Origin: UBA2705 sp963977105
Lineage (GTDB): Bacteria > Pseudomonadota > Alphaproteobacteria > Micavibrionales > Micavibrionaceae
Direction: 5' to 3'
Length of the DNA: 64,000 nt
Assembly: GCA_963977105.1 (NCBI GenBank)
Contig: CAXBNI010000003.1
Location: forward strand, 173,786 to 237,785
Under the pieces are notes generated by a model. It was not told the DNA's origin. It worked only from the letters and a program-made list of their open reading frames with translations, and searched no databases. Shown one piece after another: positions 8,852 to 18,137 of the stretch. The position numbers and the translations under genes were made by a program. Positions within the stretch are counted from its first letter, which is position 1. The number at the start of each line of letters is the position of its first letter.

Positions 8852-9841
8852 CTATTCTTGGTTATAATATGATTGATACCACTCAATAAACTGTGGAATG
8901 CCTGCATCTATACTCGTGCACGGTTTGTATCCAATCTCTTGGATGGTCTCGTCAAGGTCCGCAAAAGTTTCTTTGACGTCCCCTGCTTGCATCGGGCCAA
9001 AATCCAGATCAGCTTTTTTGGCGAGAGATTTCTCAATAACTCTTATGAAATCCATTAGTTTTTCACTTTTATTATTGCCTAAATTCAAAACTCTGTGCCT
9101 TACAACGCCTTCTGATTTTTCAACAGGTCGGCTTAGGGCTTTTAATATGCCGTCTACAATATCGTCTATATAAGTGAAGTCACGCTTCATGTCGCCATTA
9201 TTAAAAACAGGGACTTTCTGCCCTTCACTAATGGCTTTGGCGAAAATAAAATAAGCCATATCAGGGCGGCCCCAAGGCCCGTAAACAGTGAAGAATCTTA
9301 ACCCTGTTTGCGCAATGCCATAAAGGTGGCTATAGCTATAACTTATTAGCTCATCGCTTTTTTTGGTTGCTGCGTACAGAGAAACTGGGCAGTCAACATT
9401 ATCTGTCGTTGAATATGGCAGCTTTGTATTTTTGCCATAAACTGAAGATGAGCTCGCATACACCAAATGTTCGAATCCTGCTGTATGTCGGCACATTTCC
9501 AGTATAGTTAGGTGCCCCATAAGGTTACTCTGGATATAGTCATATGGGTGATCAAGAGAGTAGCGAACCCCAGCTTGCGCCGCTAAATGAATGACCTTAG
9601 TAAAGGGGCCGTGGGTCCTCCAGAGTGCTTCCATTTTTTCAGGGACAGAAATATCTACCTTGACGAAAGTAAAGCCCTTATGCTCGCTCAGTATAGCTAA
9701 GCGGTCATTTTTTAACTGTACATCATAATACTCGTTAAGGTTATCAATGCCGACAACCGCTTCTCCCTGCTTCAAAAGCCTTAAAGCGGTATGAAATCCT
9801 ATAAATCCAGCGGCGCCGGTTATTAAAATACTTTGTGACAT
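8852..9841 (-). CDS. NAD-dependent epimerase, UDP-glucuronate 4-epimerase-like
   Basis: Short-chain dehydrogenase/reductase-type nucleotide-sugar epimerase of 329 residues. The N-terminal Rossmann motif GAAGFIGFH and the following acidic DNLNEYYD bind NAD. The catalytic YAATKK (Y-x3-K) comes at about residue 150, and GLRFFTVYGPWGRPDMA is the conserved substrate loop. The NEYYDVQLK and YGPWGRPDMA features are typical of UDP-glucuronate/UDP-glucose 4-epimerases (LspL/CapI group). It supplies galacturonate-type sugars for surface polysaccharide. ATG 9841 is preferred to a TTG 15 bases upstream because gaaagg lies 6 bases before it. It is divergent from a glycosyltransferase, consistent with an envelope polysaccharide role. 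Confidence 0.88.
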   Translation of the reverse strand: MSQSILITGAAGFIGFHTALRLLKQGEAVVGIDNLNEYYDVQLKNDRLAILSEHKGFTFVKVDISVPEKMEALWRTHGPFTKVIHLAAQAGVRYSLDHPYDYIQSNLMGHLTILEMCRHTAGFEHLVYASSSSVYGKNTKLPYSTTDNVDCPVSLYAATKKSDELISYSYSHLYGIAQTGLRFFTVYGPWGRPDMAYFIFAKAISEGQKVPVFNNGDMKRDFTYIDDIVDGILKALSRPVEKSEGVVRHRVLNLGNNKSEKLMDFIRVIEKSLAKKADLDFGPMQAGDVKETFADLDETIQEIGYKPCTSIDAGIPQFIEWYQSYYNQE

Positions 9842-10005
9842 CTGAGCCTTTCGCAAGCTTGTCTATAATTCGCAGATATAACTTATCTAAAACTAATGCA
9901 ATAAGCCAACCCGAAATATGCAAAGCGATGTAATTTATTGAAATAAATTGAAAACGTCACGAAAAGATGCTACTGTCTATGGAAATTAAAAGGCGATTTT
10001 AAAAA

Positions 10006-11157
10006 ATGAAGACAAAAAACACTGACCGGAAAAACATTGTATTTGTACTCCCATCATTGACGGCTGGCGGCGCAGAGCGCGTTCTGATAAGCCTCATGAA
10101 TGGGTTAGACCGTGAGCGCTTTAAGCCATTTATCGTCACCGTCAGCGATAAAGGGGAACTTCATGATTTTATTGATCATGATATTCCGCATTATAGTTTA
10201 CAAAAAGAGTCCGTGTTTAAGTCCGCGCCTGCATTATACAAAATGCTAAAGCAACTAAAACCTGACGTCGTCATGTCTACTATGGCGCATATGAACTTTA
10301 CTGTCATGGCGCTTAAGCCTTTCTTTTTGAACACATCTTTCATTATCCGTGAAGCCATTACACCATCATTCTTTTTTAACAAATATAAAAACCGTGGCTT
10401 CATCATCAAGGGGCTTTATAAAAGATATTACCCTAAAGCCGATATGGTCATCAGCCCTGCGGCAACGATATTCGATGAATTCATCAATGAGCTTCATTTA
10501 GATGCACACAACTTTAAGGTCTTACCAAATCCGGTCAACCTGCAAAAAATGCGCGCACAAGACAATTTCAAAGCTATAACCGACAAAAGAAAAAACACGG
10601 TAGCCTTCGTCGCTTGTGGCAGGCTCGGCCAACAAAAAGGCTTTGATAGGCTAATATCTAGGCTCGCGGGGTTTAGCAATAAAACCGATTGGTCGTTGAC
10701 GATATATGGCGAAGGGCCAGAGCGAGAAAACCTAGAATCTCTTATACAGCAACACGGCTTAACCCGCCAAATCACTCTTGCTGGACTGGTTAAAGAGCCC
10801 TATACAGCCTTTGCGCAAGCCGATTGCTTTTTACTACCTTCGCGCTCTGAAGGACTGCCAAATGTTGTCTTAGAATCTTTAGCTGCAGGCACTCCCGTTA
10901 TTGCGACGCAAGAATCTGGCGGTATACATGAAATTGGCCAACACACTTCTAAGGAAGCCCTTACCATTGTAAAAAATATGAGCGCCTTTATGAAAGAAAT
11001 GGAGAGTGTACAACCTAACCCGACATCACAATTCAGGGCGTCTCTCTTACCTGCCGTTTACAACAGAGATAACGTGCTTGATGAATTTAATCGTATCATT
11101 GTAGATATGAGTTCTTCCTCTCGCCCACAAATCGCGGCAGATCGAAAAGCAGCATAG
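10006..11157 (+). CDS. glycosyltransferase family 4
   Basis: GT-B fold retaining glycosyltransferase, 383 residues, cytoplasmic or peripheral. The acceptor half begins IVFVLPSLTAGGAERVL (gly-rich loop, about residues 11-27). The donor half has GRLGQQKGFDRLI, LTIYGEGPERENLE and the E-x7-E donor motif in SRSEGLPNVVLESLAAGTPV (about 287-306), all standard for GT4. It transfers an activated sugar onto a polysaccharide or lipid-linked glycan; donor and acceptor cannot be read from sequence. It is divergent from the epimerase and convergent with the protease gene. No ribosome site stands out; ATG 10006 follows an A-rich leader. Confidence 0.9.
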   Translation: MKTKNTDRKNIVFVLPSLTAGGAERVLISLMNGLDRERFKPFIVTVSDKGELHDFIDHDIPHYSLQKESVFKSAPALYKMLKQLKPDVVMSTMAHMNFTVMALKPFFLNTSFIIREAITPSFFFNKYKNRGFIIKGLYKRYYPKADMVISPAATIFDEFINELHLDAHNFKVLPNPVNLQKMRAQDNFKAITDKRKNTVAFVACGRLGQQKGFDRLISRLAGFSNKTDWSLTIYGEGPERENLESLIQQHGLTRQITLAGLVKEPYTAFAQADCFLLPSRSEGLPNVVLESLAAGTPVIATQESGGIHEIGQHTSKEALTIVKNMSAFMKEMESVQPNPTSQFRASLLPAVYNRDNVLDEFNRIIVDMSSSSRPQIAADRKAA

Positions 11158-11174
11158 GTTGCGCAGCTTTATTC

Positions 11175-11951
11175 CTATCGAAAATCTTTGCTGCAATAGA
11201 GCTTAGAAATAGATTTTCTTTCTAGCAAATAGTTAGATATATCACGAGGGCTCTGATTGTCATTTGTGTTTACCTCACCTGCTGAGTGCCCTTGACTACC
11301 CACAAGATCTTGTATACTTACGGGCTTTGACGCCAGAATACTCTTTAGCCTGCCGCTCTGTGCCGTCATTACACCGAGTATTTGATTATTCTCATCGACG
11401 ACTGGCGCACCACTAATACCGCCCACTCGTCCATTTTGTAAATGCGTTGACACAACCTTCCACTCATAGACAGGTTCATCTTGATCATCTCTTCTTATTG
11501 TAGTTTCCCTGCCTTCAAACACGACTTCTATATATCCATCAACGCCCCCTGGATAACCAATAACGTATCCTTTTTTCCCAACCTTAATGGCAGGTTCAAT
11601 ATCGCTTCGTAAATATACAGGCGTATTAACGCTCGCCCCCTTAATTAACGCTAGATCATAATCCGGGTGCGTATAAATCACTTTGGCAGAGCTTAGCACC
11701 CTCATCCCCCTCACAGGATCGAATGCAATTCTCCCTGATAACACATTGTTGGTTGTTTCTAGCAAGATATCATCGTGGCAGCCAATAACAGAGTGACGTG
11801 CGGTAATCCAGTAGCCTTGGTCATTGATAGCCCAAGCAGTCCCCCTCTGCATTTGTATTTTCTTTGTGTTTAAAGGTGTACCATGACTAATAATTATAGT
11901 GGCCATGACAAGAAAAACGAACACAACAACACTCACTATAAACTTTTTCAT
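11175..11951 (-). CDS. exported trypsin-like serine protease
   Basis: 258 residues. An N-terminal hydrophobic segment (about 5-23) acts as signal peptide or anchor. The trypsin-like fold carries the triad: His in TARHSV (about 53), Asp in DYDLALI (about 95) and Ser in GGISGAPV (about 178). GYPGGVDGY is the loop usual in S1C/S46-type bacterial proteases. There is no PDZ domain, unlike DegP/DegS. A periplasmic or surface protease is therefore likely, with substrate unknown. It lies back to back with the amidase gene across a 319-bp spacer and tail to tail with the glycosyltransferase. Confidence 0.85.
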   Translation of the reverse strand: MKKFIVSVVVFVFLVMATIIISHGTPLNTKKIQMQRGTAWAINDQGYWITARHSVIGCHDDILLETTNNVLSGRIAFDPVRGMRVLSSAKVIYTHPDYDLALIKGASVNTPVYLRSDIEPAIKVGKKGYVIGYPGGVDGYIEVVFEGRETTIRRDDQDEPVYEWKVVSTHLQNGRVGGISGAPVVDENNQILGVMTAQSGRLKSILASKPVSIQDLVGSQGHSAGEVNTNDNQSPRDISNYLLERKSISKLYCSKDFR

Positions 11952-12270
11952 ACTACTGCGCTCCGTTACATCACTGTCACTAACCCTATCTTAGTTAAGA
12001 CACAAGATCATTAATTACACTACATTAGATTAGGGCCTAAAATATCCTAAAGGATGTGCCTAGTCAACGCGAGCTAGTTGTAAATTGAAAAAATACCATC
12101 AATCACTGTAGATGCAAATTCACTCTGTTGAAAATCAAAGCAAACGACTGATTTATAGCAATTTTTCACCTTTTTCTCTGCTTATGAAAGATCGATTTTT
12201 AGTCATATTAACATAGCTTTAAACTTATCCGTGTATATTATGGATACGAATTATATTAAGCAGGAAAAGC
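11952..12270. other. divergent intergenic region
   Basis: 319 bp between two genes read outward. It is AT-rich with no open frame of interest. Reading right, tatatt/tattat -10-like strings lie within 40 bases of the amidase start, with gcaggaaaagc as ribosome site. An imperfect palindrome ATCCT-aa-AGGAT lies at 12044-12055 and could be an operator; nothing else was recognised. Confidence 0.5.
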
Positions 12271-14016
12271 ATGGCTAAAGACGGTAAAATTAACGCAAAA
12301 GTTGCTATGGTTTATGATCTTTTATCTCAGGAAGGTAAGCTACATAAATCACAGATAGAAACACTGCAAAACTTACTAAATGAAATGGCACTCCCTGTGG
12401 GGGAGGCTGACTCGATTATGGGTAAGAATACAGCGCGCGGTATATTGAACTTTCTACAGAAACCAGAACACAGAATCTTTTCAGCTCAAATCAGTCAAAC
12501 CATGGAGCAAAGCTTACGGCGTTACGGCCAAGGGGATGCTATTGACCGATTGAATATACAATCTGACTTAGGCGAAGAAGCGCATAAAAGCACGGCAGGC
12601 CTTATACAAGCGACACTCCAAGAAGATGGTTTAAGTAAGAATAGCGTTGTTGCCCTGCAAGGAAATTTAGAGGTCTTAGGCTATGAGCTTGGTAATATAG
12701 ACGGAGATTTTGGTAAAAAGACATCGGCGGCTCTTGTTAATTATTTGCAAGAGAACCCAGAAGATTTGCTTACTATAGACCCTTCAATATTACACATAAT
12801 GATGCAAAAAGGACAGGCCAGTAACCTTATAGAACTGGCCGCTGGCGTACCTGCATTCCAAGAGCGGATTCAAGAACAATTAACAGCTTTAGGTGTCACG
12901 GATGACCCGACAGTACTCTCCTCCAGTCTTGACCATAATGCGATTATAGATTTACAAATTTTGTTAAGCATAGCCGGCAAAAACCCAGGCGGTATTGACG
13001 GCATAGTAGGCAATAAAACTCTGGCCGGCACAGAACGATTTTTAGCCCAGCAGAGCCCTTCACAATTAGGCGTAACGACACCCATAATATCTACACAGAC
13101 AACAACGCCCCCCCACCCGGAACCATCACCAATACACTCTGGTAAAATTGCCACCGATGGCTACACACAAACATATGAAGGTGATAATGGTTACGGTGTC
13201 TCCAACTTAGCCATTGAGCGCGCATGGGCGCGCATTACGCACGAAGACGCAGATTTACGCAACTATGACGGCCAACCAAGCGGTGGCGACAATAACCCGC
13301 GGCCCTTAATTGTTATTGATTTGGGTCATGGCTCAGACATTAACGCGAACGATAGCATCGATACTGGTGCTGCCTCGCCTCATAATGAAGGGCTAAGCGA
13401 AGTCTCTGTTGTAGACCCAGTAAGTGCAGAAATGGCCCGCCAACTCCATGAACTCGGCTATGATGTCGCCTTGACCAGAAACCCTGGGGAGCAATTACGC
13501 GTCGAGGGGACACATGGGCAAACGCTACGTGTGCGTCCTGAATTTGCGCATCAACTTGCTGATGAACTTCAATCTGATGGGGTTATGTTTCTCAGTATAC
13601 ATTTAAACTCATTTGCCAAAGAGCACGCGAATGGTTCACGACTTTATGTCGATGTCGATGGTGCCCGCATTACAAATGAGAGTTCATCGAAATTGGCAGA
13701 TAGCATATCTGAAACATTTGCCGTATCTGCGAAGAAAACATCTGTGAAGCATATTGGCGACTTATCCGTCATTGATAATTTTGAAGACGGCCTAACCACT
13801 CCTGACGATGTAAGCGCAGGTATACTTGTTGAGTTAGGTTTTCTTAGTAACAAAAAAGATGCCGCCGCTTTAGAACAAATGCGCGACAACCCAACTAAAG
13901 CCGCTGCGCAAATCGTAGAAGGCATTAATGACTACGTCATCTCAAAACGTCCAGAACTTGCTCCGCCACAAACAATAGAGCTTGCTCAAAAAAGCGACTT
14001 TACATTTAGCCCGTAA
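12271..14016 (+). CDS. N-acetylmuramoyl-L-alanine amidase (Amidase_3) with peptidoglycan-binding-like repeats
   Basis: 581 residues. The N-terminal 280 hold three peptidoglycan-binding-like helical modules, each with a variant of LQNLL...GxxDGxxGxxT (about 28-55, 125-150 and 228-253). A Pro/Thr linker (about 270-290) leads to a zinc amidase domain (about 343-570). Zinc ligands are visible: His in IDLGHGSD, Glu in HNEGLSEV and His in SIHLNS, plus the catalytic Glu in VELGFLSN. It should cleave the amide bond between muramic acid and the stem peptide. There is no N-terminal signal peptide: the protein begins MAKDGKINAKVAM. Export must be non-Sec, or release must follow lysis. Not part of a visible operon. 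Confidence 0.9.
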   Translation: MAKDGKINAKVAMVYDLLSQEGKLHKSQIETLQNLLNEMALPVGEADSIMGKNTARGILNFLQKPEHRIFSAQISQTMEQSLRRYGQGDAIDRLNIQSDLGEEAHKSTAGLIQATLQEDGLSKNSVVALQGNLEVLGYELGNIDGDFGKKTSAALVNYLQENPEDLLTIDPSILHIMMQKGQASNLIELAAGVPAFQERIQEQLTALGVTDDPTVLSSSLDHNAIIDLQILLSIAGKNPGGIDGIVGNKTLAGTERFLAQQSPSQLGVTTPIISTQTTTPPHPEPSPIHSGKIATDGYTQTYEGDNGYGVSNLAIERAWARITHEDADLRNYDGQPSGGDNNPRPLIVIDLGHGSDINANDSIDTGAASPHNEGLSEVSVVDPVSAEMARQLHELGYDVALTRNPGEQLRVEGTHGQTLRVRPEFAHQLADELQSDGVMFLSIHLNSFAKEHANGSRLYVDVDGARITNESSSKLADSISETFAVSAKKTSVKHIGDLSVIDNFEDGLTTPDDVSAGILVELGFLSNKKDAAALEQMRDNPTKAAAQIVEGINDYVISKRPELAPPQTIELAQKSDFTFSP

Positions 14017-14069
14017 AAATTGGCGCCATAATACTTATTTCACAGGCCACTTACCTGCGAGTAGAGCCA

Positions 14070-14933
14070 TCATGACCCGACCAACTTTTTCGCAATAAAC
14101 AGCTTGGCACGATTTATAGGGCCGCGCGTGCCGAAAGGTGAGTGTGTGATTTTTAATTTATTTTTATATGCGTCAAATTGCTGCACACGGGGTGCATGTA
14201 TGACCTCACCTCTGCCAATGATAATTTTCACAACATTTGATACCAACATCCCGCTGCACAATTTTATAGCCATTGGCGTAGAAGGCCCTCTTTTTTCCGC
14301 GAAGTTTGCGGCTTCAGGCACAACAAGGTAGCTTTTATGTACCAAGCTTGGTCCTAACCCAATCAATAGATTTAAAAACTTTTCTTGTTCATTTTTACAT
14401 TTTGAAAAATTATAATATTCATCATAATTCATTTTACTGGGTAAGAATGTGACTAACCCTGCTCCCATACCTAAGGGCGCTGCAAGTAAGTTTGGGATTT
14501 TTTTAGCATGAACATGCGCGTAAATAAGCTCACGCGCAGCCATGCAAAAGAAATCTATGCCATCTACGTATATATCAACGTCTTCTAAAAACGCAGTGAT
14601 GTTTTCAGCTTTGACACCACCGGGGAAAATTCTAACGTCAGCCTGTGGGTTAATATCAAGAATTATATCTCGCATAGCTTTACACTTGTTTTTTCCTATG
14701 TTCGACACATAACAGCCTGCTTGCCTGTTCATATTATGCTGCTCAAACTCATCTAAATCAGAGATACTGAACTTACTAAACCCCATTCGTGCTAAAGTCA
14801 CCGCATGCTCACCGCCAGCGCCGCCTAGCCCGCCAATGGCAACTCTAGTATTTTTAATCTTGTCTTGTTCCGCCTTGCTCACCCAGCCGAAATTCCTAGA
14901 AAAGGCATTCTGATAGTCAAAATCTATTGCCAT
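14070..14933 (-). CDS. ThiF/E1-like adenylyltransferase, copy 1
   Basis: 287 residues of the E1/MoeB/ThiF superfamily, which adenylate a carboxylate, classically the C-terminus of a ubiquitin-like or sulfur-carrier protein. Visible: the ATP-binding glycine loop AIGGLGGAGGEH (about 32-43), acidic SDLDEF, the arginine-bearing NMNRQAG (about 67-73), and DIYVDGIDFF (about 120-129). The two CxxC zinc knuckles of MoeB/ThiF are absent. The only cysteine shared with the paralogue at 47361-48221 is Cys226 in KLCSG. The start codon overlaps the stop of the acyltransferase gene (TAATG), so the two are translationally coupled. No ThiS/MoaD-like partner is nearby. By eye it is about half identical to copy 2 and colinear. 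Substrate unknown; dedicated cofactor biosynthesis is unlikely. Confidence 0.85.
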   Translation of the reverse strand: MAIDFDYQNAFSRNFGWVSKAEQDKIKNTRVAIGGLGGAGGEHAVTLARMGFSKFSISDLDEFEQHNMNRQAGCYVSNIGKNKCKAMRDIILDINPQADVRIFPGGVKAENITAFLEDVDIYVDGIDFFCMAARELIYAHVHAKKIPNLLAAPLGMGAGLVTFLPSKMNYDEYYNFSKCKNEQEKFLNLLIGLGPSLVHKSYLVVPEAANFAEKRGPSTPMAIKLCSGMLVSNVVKIIIGRGEVIHAPRVQQFDAYKNKLKITHSPFGTRGPINRAKLFIAKKLVGS

Positions 14934-15727
14934 TATTTAAGACTCCTATTTAGTTGATCTTCGCGTAAGAACTCCTCAAACATATGTTTAAGGGACGGTT
15001 TAATTCCATTAACGAAACTTTCAACGTCAATATAGTAAGGACGGCGCTTTCCAACATACTCAAACTCATCGCCAATACATGTAATTGGTACGCCAACAAA
15101 TTTAAGGCTCCTTGCCATGAAAGGCTCAATCATAAAATAAGCGTGCTGTTTGCCACCATTAATTAGTCGCGCTGCAGCGCCAAAATATAAACCAACGGCG
15201 ATAAAAGGGAAGCAGCGCAGCTCCTCTTCACAATATTGCTCTGCATTTATTGCGCCCTGCGGTGCACCCGCAAACTTATCCTTATTACGTCGACGATATT
15301 GTGGTGCGATAGCAATACGAGATATTTCTGAGATAGTTTCACGCGCAAATTTATCAGGGGCAAGTGCCTTATTGGTCACATATTTCGTAGCAATTTGTTC
15401 AAAAGGCAAGATATCACCCGCAGACTCCGGCAAAATAAGCCGCACGACACTCGTGTACTCTTCAGAGCTACGGTGCTGTATTAGACATTGTTCACTATAG
15501 ACATCATACGCATCGCTTTCTTGTCCATTATTCTGCCGTTTAAACAGACCGAGCTCATGGCAAAAGACGTCATGGCGGATACTATGCGCGCCTTGCAACT
15601 CGTTTTCGCTTTTTGCAATAACTAACTTAAAATGGTGATTAAAATGATAACCAATTTCATTCAGCTCATTCTTTGCCCGCATAACCTTAACTACATTTAT
15701 CACACCATTATTGATTTTTTTTAACAT
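14933..15727 (-). CDS. AHL-synthase-like / PEP-CTERM-associated-type N-acyltransferase, copy 1
   Basis: 264 residues resembling the GNAT-fold acyltransferases grouped with autoinducer (LuxI-type) synthases and the 'PEP-CTERM/exosortase-associated acyltransferase' family. Hallmarks are IRHDVFCHELGLF (about 50-62; R-x-x-V/F plus Glu), the ISEISRIAI motif with following basic YRRRNKDK (about 135-152), and a C-terminal half with MIEPFMARSLKFVG. Family members move a fatty-acyl group, usually from acyl-ACP, to an amino group. No exosortase or PEP-CTERM protein is in the window. It is the first gene of a two-gene unit with the ThiF-like gene and matches the gene at 48237-49067. The order and tight coupling suggest sequential steps on one product; the product is unknown. 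Confidence 0.8.
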   Translation of the reverse strand: MLKKINNGVINVVKVMRAKNELNEIGYHFNHHFKLVIAKSENELQGAHSIRHDVFCHELGLFKRQNNGQESDAYDVYSEQCLIQHRSSEEYTSVVRLILPESAGDILPFEQIATKYVTNKALAPDKFARETISEISRIAIAPQYRRRNKDKFAGAPQGAINAEQYCEEELRCFPFIAVGLYFGAAARLINGGKQHAYFMIEPFMARSLKFVGVPITCIGDEFEYVGKRRPYYIDVESFVNGIKPSLKHMFEEFLREDQLNRSLK

Positions 15728-15849
15728 CAGCGCCCCCTAAATTACAAATTAATGATTTATAACGATAGCACCAATATGATTAAGAAAAAATAAACTCTAA
15801 GTGACTGTAATTTAGCAAAAATTTTATATTTCTTTAACATAATTTTTTA

Positions 15850-15871
15850 GTGTTTTTTCTATAAAAAACAC
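15850..15871 (-). terminator. possible AT-rich hairpin terminator after the hydrolase gene
   Basis: A perfect 9-bp inverted repeat, GTGTTTTTT / AAAAAACAC with a CTAT loop, lies 6 bp past the stop of the leftward hydrolase gene. The stem is almost all A-T and the following T run is short, so termination is only a guess. Confidence 0.35.
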
Positions 15872-15877
15872 CACAGA

Positions 15878-16633
15878 TTATGAAGTAATATAACGCCCAA
15901 GCCAAACCGCAACTATATGCGCGGCATATTCTGCGTCGCGCCTCTTCGTAAGCAAATGATCAGCATCGTCGAGCGTTACAAAGCTTTTGGGGTGCTTCGC
16001 CAAAGCAAAAATCTCTGCCGCATTTTCGATGCCGACCGTTTCATCAAGAGGGGCGTGCATGACAAGCAAAGCTTTATTAAGGCGCTCAATATCATTGTGG
16101 ATATTCTGCGCCTGCGCATCTTCGATAAACTGCTTACGGATCACAAATGAGCGCCCAGCTAACAAAAGCTTCGCCATACCGTTTTCCATGATTTCTGCAA
16201 CTTTATGGCCAAAATTATGGGTGACGTGAGCCGCGTCAGCAGGGGCGCCGATGGTAACGACCGCCACGGCTTCATCAATATGCTTTGCCGCCGAAAGCAC
16301 GGCCGTGCCACCTAAAGAATGACCAATCAAAACGAGAGGCGCCGCAAGGTTTTTACGCATATAATCCGCAGCCTTGACTAAATCTTGGACATTAGAAGTA
16401 AAATTCGTATTAGAAAACTCGCCCTCGCTTTGACCCAGCCCTGTAAAGTCGAACCTTAATACAGCGATACCGTTATCCGTCAATGTTTTTGCAATGCGTG
16501 AAGCCGCGAAGATATCCTTACTACATGTAAAGCAGTGTGCAAACAGAGCATAAGCTTTTATCCCGCCTGCAGGCGCATCCAAACGCGCGGCGAGAATCTC
16601 ACCTTGCGAGCCTTCAAATGTAATCTTCGTCAT
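15878..16633 (-). CDS. alpha/beta hydrolase (serine aminopeptidase-like, S33 type)
   Basis: 251 residues when started at ATG 16633, chosen because aaggaaa precedes it by about 6 bases. An upstream in-frame extension would overlap the next gene and adds no conserved sequence. It carries the nucleophile elbow GHSLGG (about residues 105-110), the oxyanion-side HCFTCSKD, the acid in HAPLDETV and the His in DADHLL, completing the triad. The sequence resembles the hydrolase half of bifunctional hydrolase/OsmC proteins, without the OsmC domain. Cytoplasmic esterase or peptidase; substrate cannot be read. It follows the flavoprotein gene with a 70-bp gap and may share its transcript. Confidence 0.85.
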   Translation of the reverse strand: MTKITFEGSQGEILAARLDAPAGGIKAYALFAHCFTCSKDIFAASRIAKTLTDNGIAVLRFDFTGLGQSEGEFSNTNFTSNVQDLVKAADYMRKNLAAPLVLIGHSLGGTAVLSAAKHIDEAVAVVTIGAPADAAHVTHNFGHKVAEIMENGMAKLLLAGRSFVIRKQFIEDAQAQNIHNDIERLNKALLVMHAPLDETVGIENAAEIFALAKHPKSFVTLDDADHLLTKRRDAEYAAHIVAVWLGRYITS

Positions 16634-16703
16634 AGTATTTCCTTCTGGAACATTGCTGTACGGCTTCCATTTTATATGTAAGTTATAGGATATAACTAGC
16701 GCA

Positions 16704-18134
16704 TCAGGGCAGTTTTTGTAGCCATTTAACAATTTTACGTGTTTTTTCATTGAAAAGGCTCGGTGTATACCACGCCCCTGCGGCGCGCTTACTTGCTTCC
16801 CCTAGCGTTGGGTACGGCGCAATCATCGCCGTCACAGCCCCAATTTTTAAACCACTTGAAATCGCTAACGCCCATAAACCAATGAGCTCACCTGCTTGCG
16901 CCCCAACAATCGAGGCACCAAGAACCAGCCCTTTTTTATTTGTCACAACGCGAATTTGTCCCGCTGTTACCCGCTCTGCAATCGCGCGGTCATTCTCATC
17001 GAAACTCCATGCTGATACTTTTATGCTATCGCCATGTGCCTTGCGTGCGGCGGATTCTGTGAGGCCAACTTGTGCCAATTCAGGGTCAGTATATGTTACC
17101 CACGGCAAGGCCTTATAATCGACTTTTGCCCAAAACATTTTAAAACAGATTTGACGAATAATAACCCCCGCATGATACCCCGCGACATGCGTAAATTGCG
17201 GCCCGCCGGAAACATCGCCAATCGCAAATATTTTTTTATTTGATGTGCGCAAATGCGCATCGACGGTAACCCCGCCTTTACTATACTCCACGCCTGCTGT
17301 TTCTAAATCAAGCCCGTTCGTATTCGGCGCGCGCCCTGCCGCAACAAGAAGATTAGAGCCTTGAATATCTTTTACTTTGCCCGCGTCTTCGATAACCAAC
17401 GTTACGCCGTCCTCTGCATGTTGAACTTCTTTGATTGAGACGCGTTCATATAATGTAATACCCTCGTTCAAAAGCGCCTGCCTGACGATTTCAACATTCA
17501 TTTGGTCGTCGCGGGGGAGAATTTGTCCCATATCAAAGACAGAAACCTTTCCACCTAAACGCCTATGTGCCTGCGCCATTTCAATGCCAATTGGCCCGCC
17601 GCCAATAATCAGCAGATGGTCAGGCTTGTCGCGCAGATTAAATATGGTTTCATTGGTAAATACTTTATCCTTATTAAGCCCTGAGATAGCTGGTATAACG
17701 GCGCGTGAGCCTGTCGCAATAATAAAGTGCCGTGCCTGAATAATCGTTTCACCTGCTTGCACAGTGTTGCGCCCAATAAATCGCCCTTCTTGTAAAATTA
17801 CGTTCACGCCCAGCCCTCTAAAGCGTTCAGGTGAATCATTGGGGGCAATTGTTTTGATTGTGTCAGACACATGATCTTTCACAGCCGCAAAATCAATTTC
17901 TGGTTCATGCGCTTTAATGCCTTTAATGTCGCCGTTACGGTGCAAATGCGCTCGCTTACCTGCCGCCAACAAAGCCTTAGATGGTACGCAGCCTGTATTT
18001 AGGCAGTCCCCACCCATTTCTGCGCGCTCTAATAATACAGTGTTTAAGCCGAGCTGCGCTGCGCCAGCCGCGACGCTTAAACCGCCAGATCCTGCGCCAA
18101 TAACGCATAAATCTACTTTTATCGTTTCTGTCAT
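16704..18134 (-). CDS. FAD-dependent NAD(P)-disulfide oxidoreductase, mercuric reductase/dihydrolipoyl dehydrogenase-like
   Basis: 476 residues, class I pyridine nucleotide-disulfide reductase. FAD-binding GAGSGG (about 13-18), the redox-active disulfide [10 protein letters not shown] (about 44-53), NAD(P)-binding [11 protein letters not shown] (about 180-190), second FAD motif [10 protein letters not shown] (about 308-317), and C-terminal [16 protein letters not shown] replacing the HAHPTL catalytic motif of true lipoamide dehydrogenases. There is no N-terminal HMA domain and no C-terminal Cys pair as in MerA, so mercury reduction is not supported. Proteins of this subgroup are commonly found beside TVP38/VTT membrane proteins, as here. 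The next gene upstream ends 3 bp before this start, an operon with the VTT-DUF547 fusion. Electron acceptor unknown. Confidence 0.9.
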   Translation of the reverse strand: MTETIKVDLCVIGAGSGGLSVAAGAAQLGLNTVLLERAEMGGDCLNTGCVPSKALLAAGKRAHLHRNGDIKGIKAHEPEIDFAAVKDHVSDTIKTIAPNDSPERFRGLGVNVILQEGRFIGRNTVQAGETIIQARHFIIATGSRAVIPAISGLNKDKVFTNETIFNLRDKPDHLLIIGGGPIGIEMAQAHRRLGGKVSVFDMGQILPRDDQMNVEIVRQALLNEGITLYERVSIKEVQHAEDGVTLVIEDAGKVKDIQGSNLLVAAGRAPNTNGLDLETAGVEYSKGGVTVDAHLRTSNKKIFAIGDVSGGPQFTHVAGYHAGVIIRQICFKMFWAKVDYKALPWVTYTDPELAQVGLTESAARKAHGDSIKVSAWSFDENDRAIAERVTAGQIRVVTNKKGLVLGASIVGAQAGELIGLWALAISSGLKIGAVTAMIAPYPTLGEASKRAAGAWYTPSLFNEKTRKIVKWLQKLP

Positions 18135-18137
18135 CGT

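Noticed and set aside
16704..18134. Considered mercuric reductase MerA
   Set aside because: No N-terminal HMA domain, no C-terminal vicinal cysteines and no mer genes nearby.
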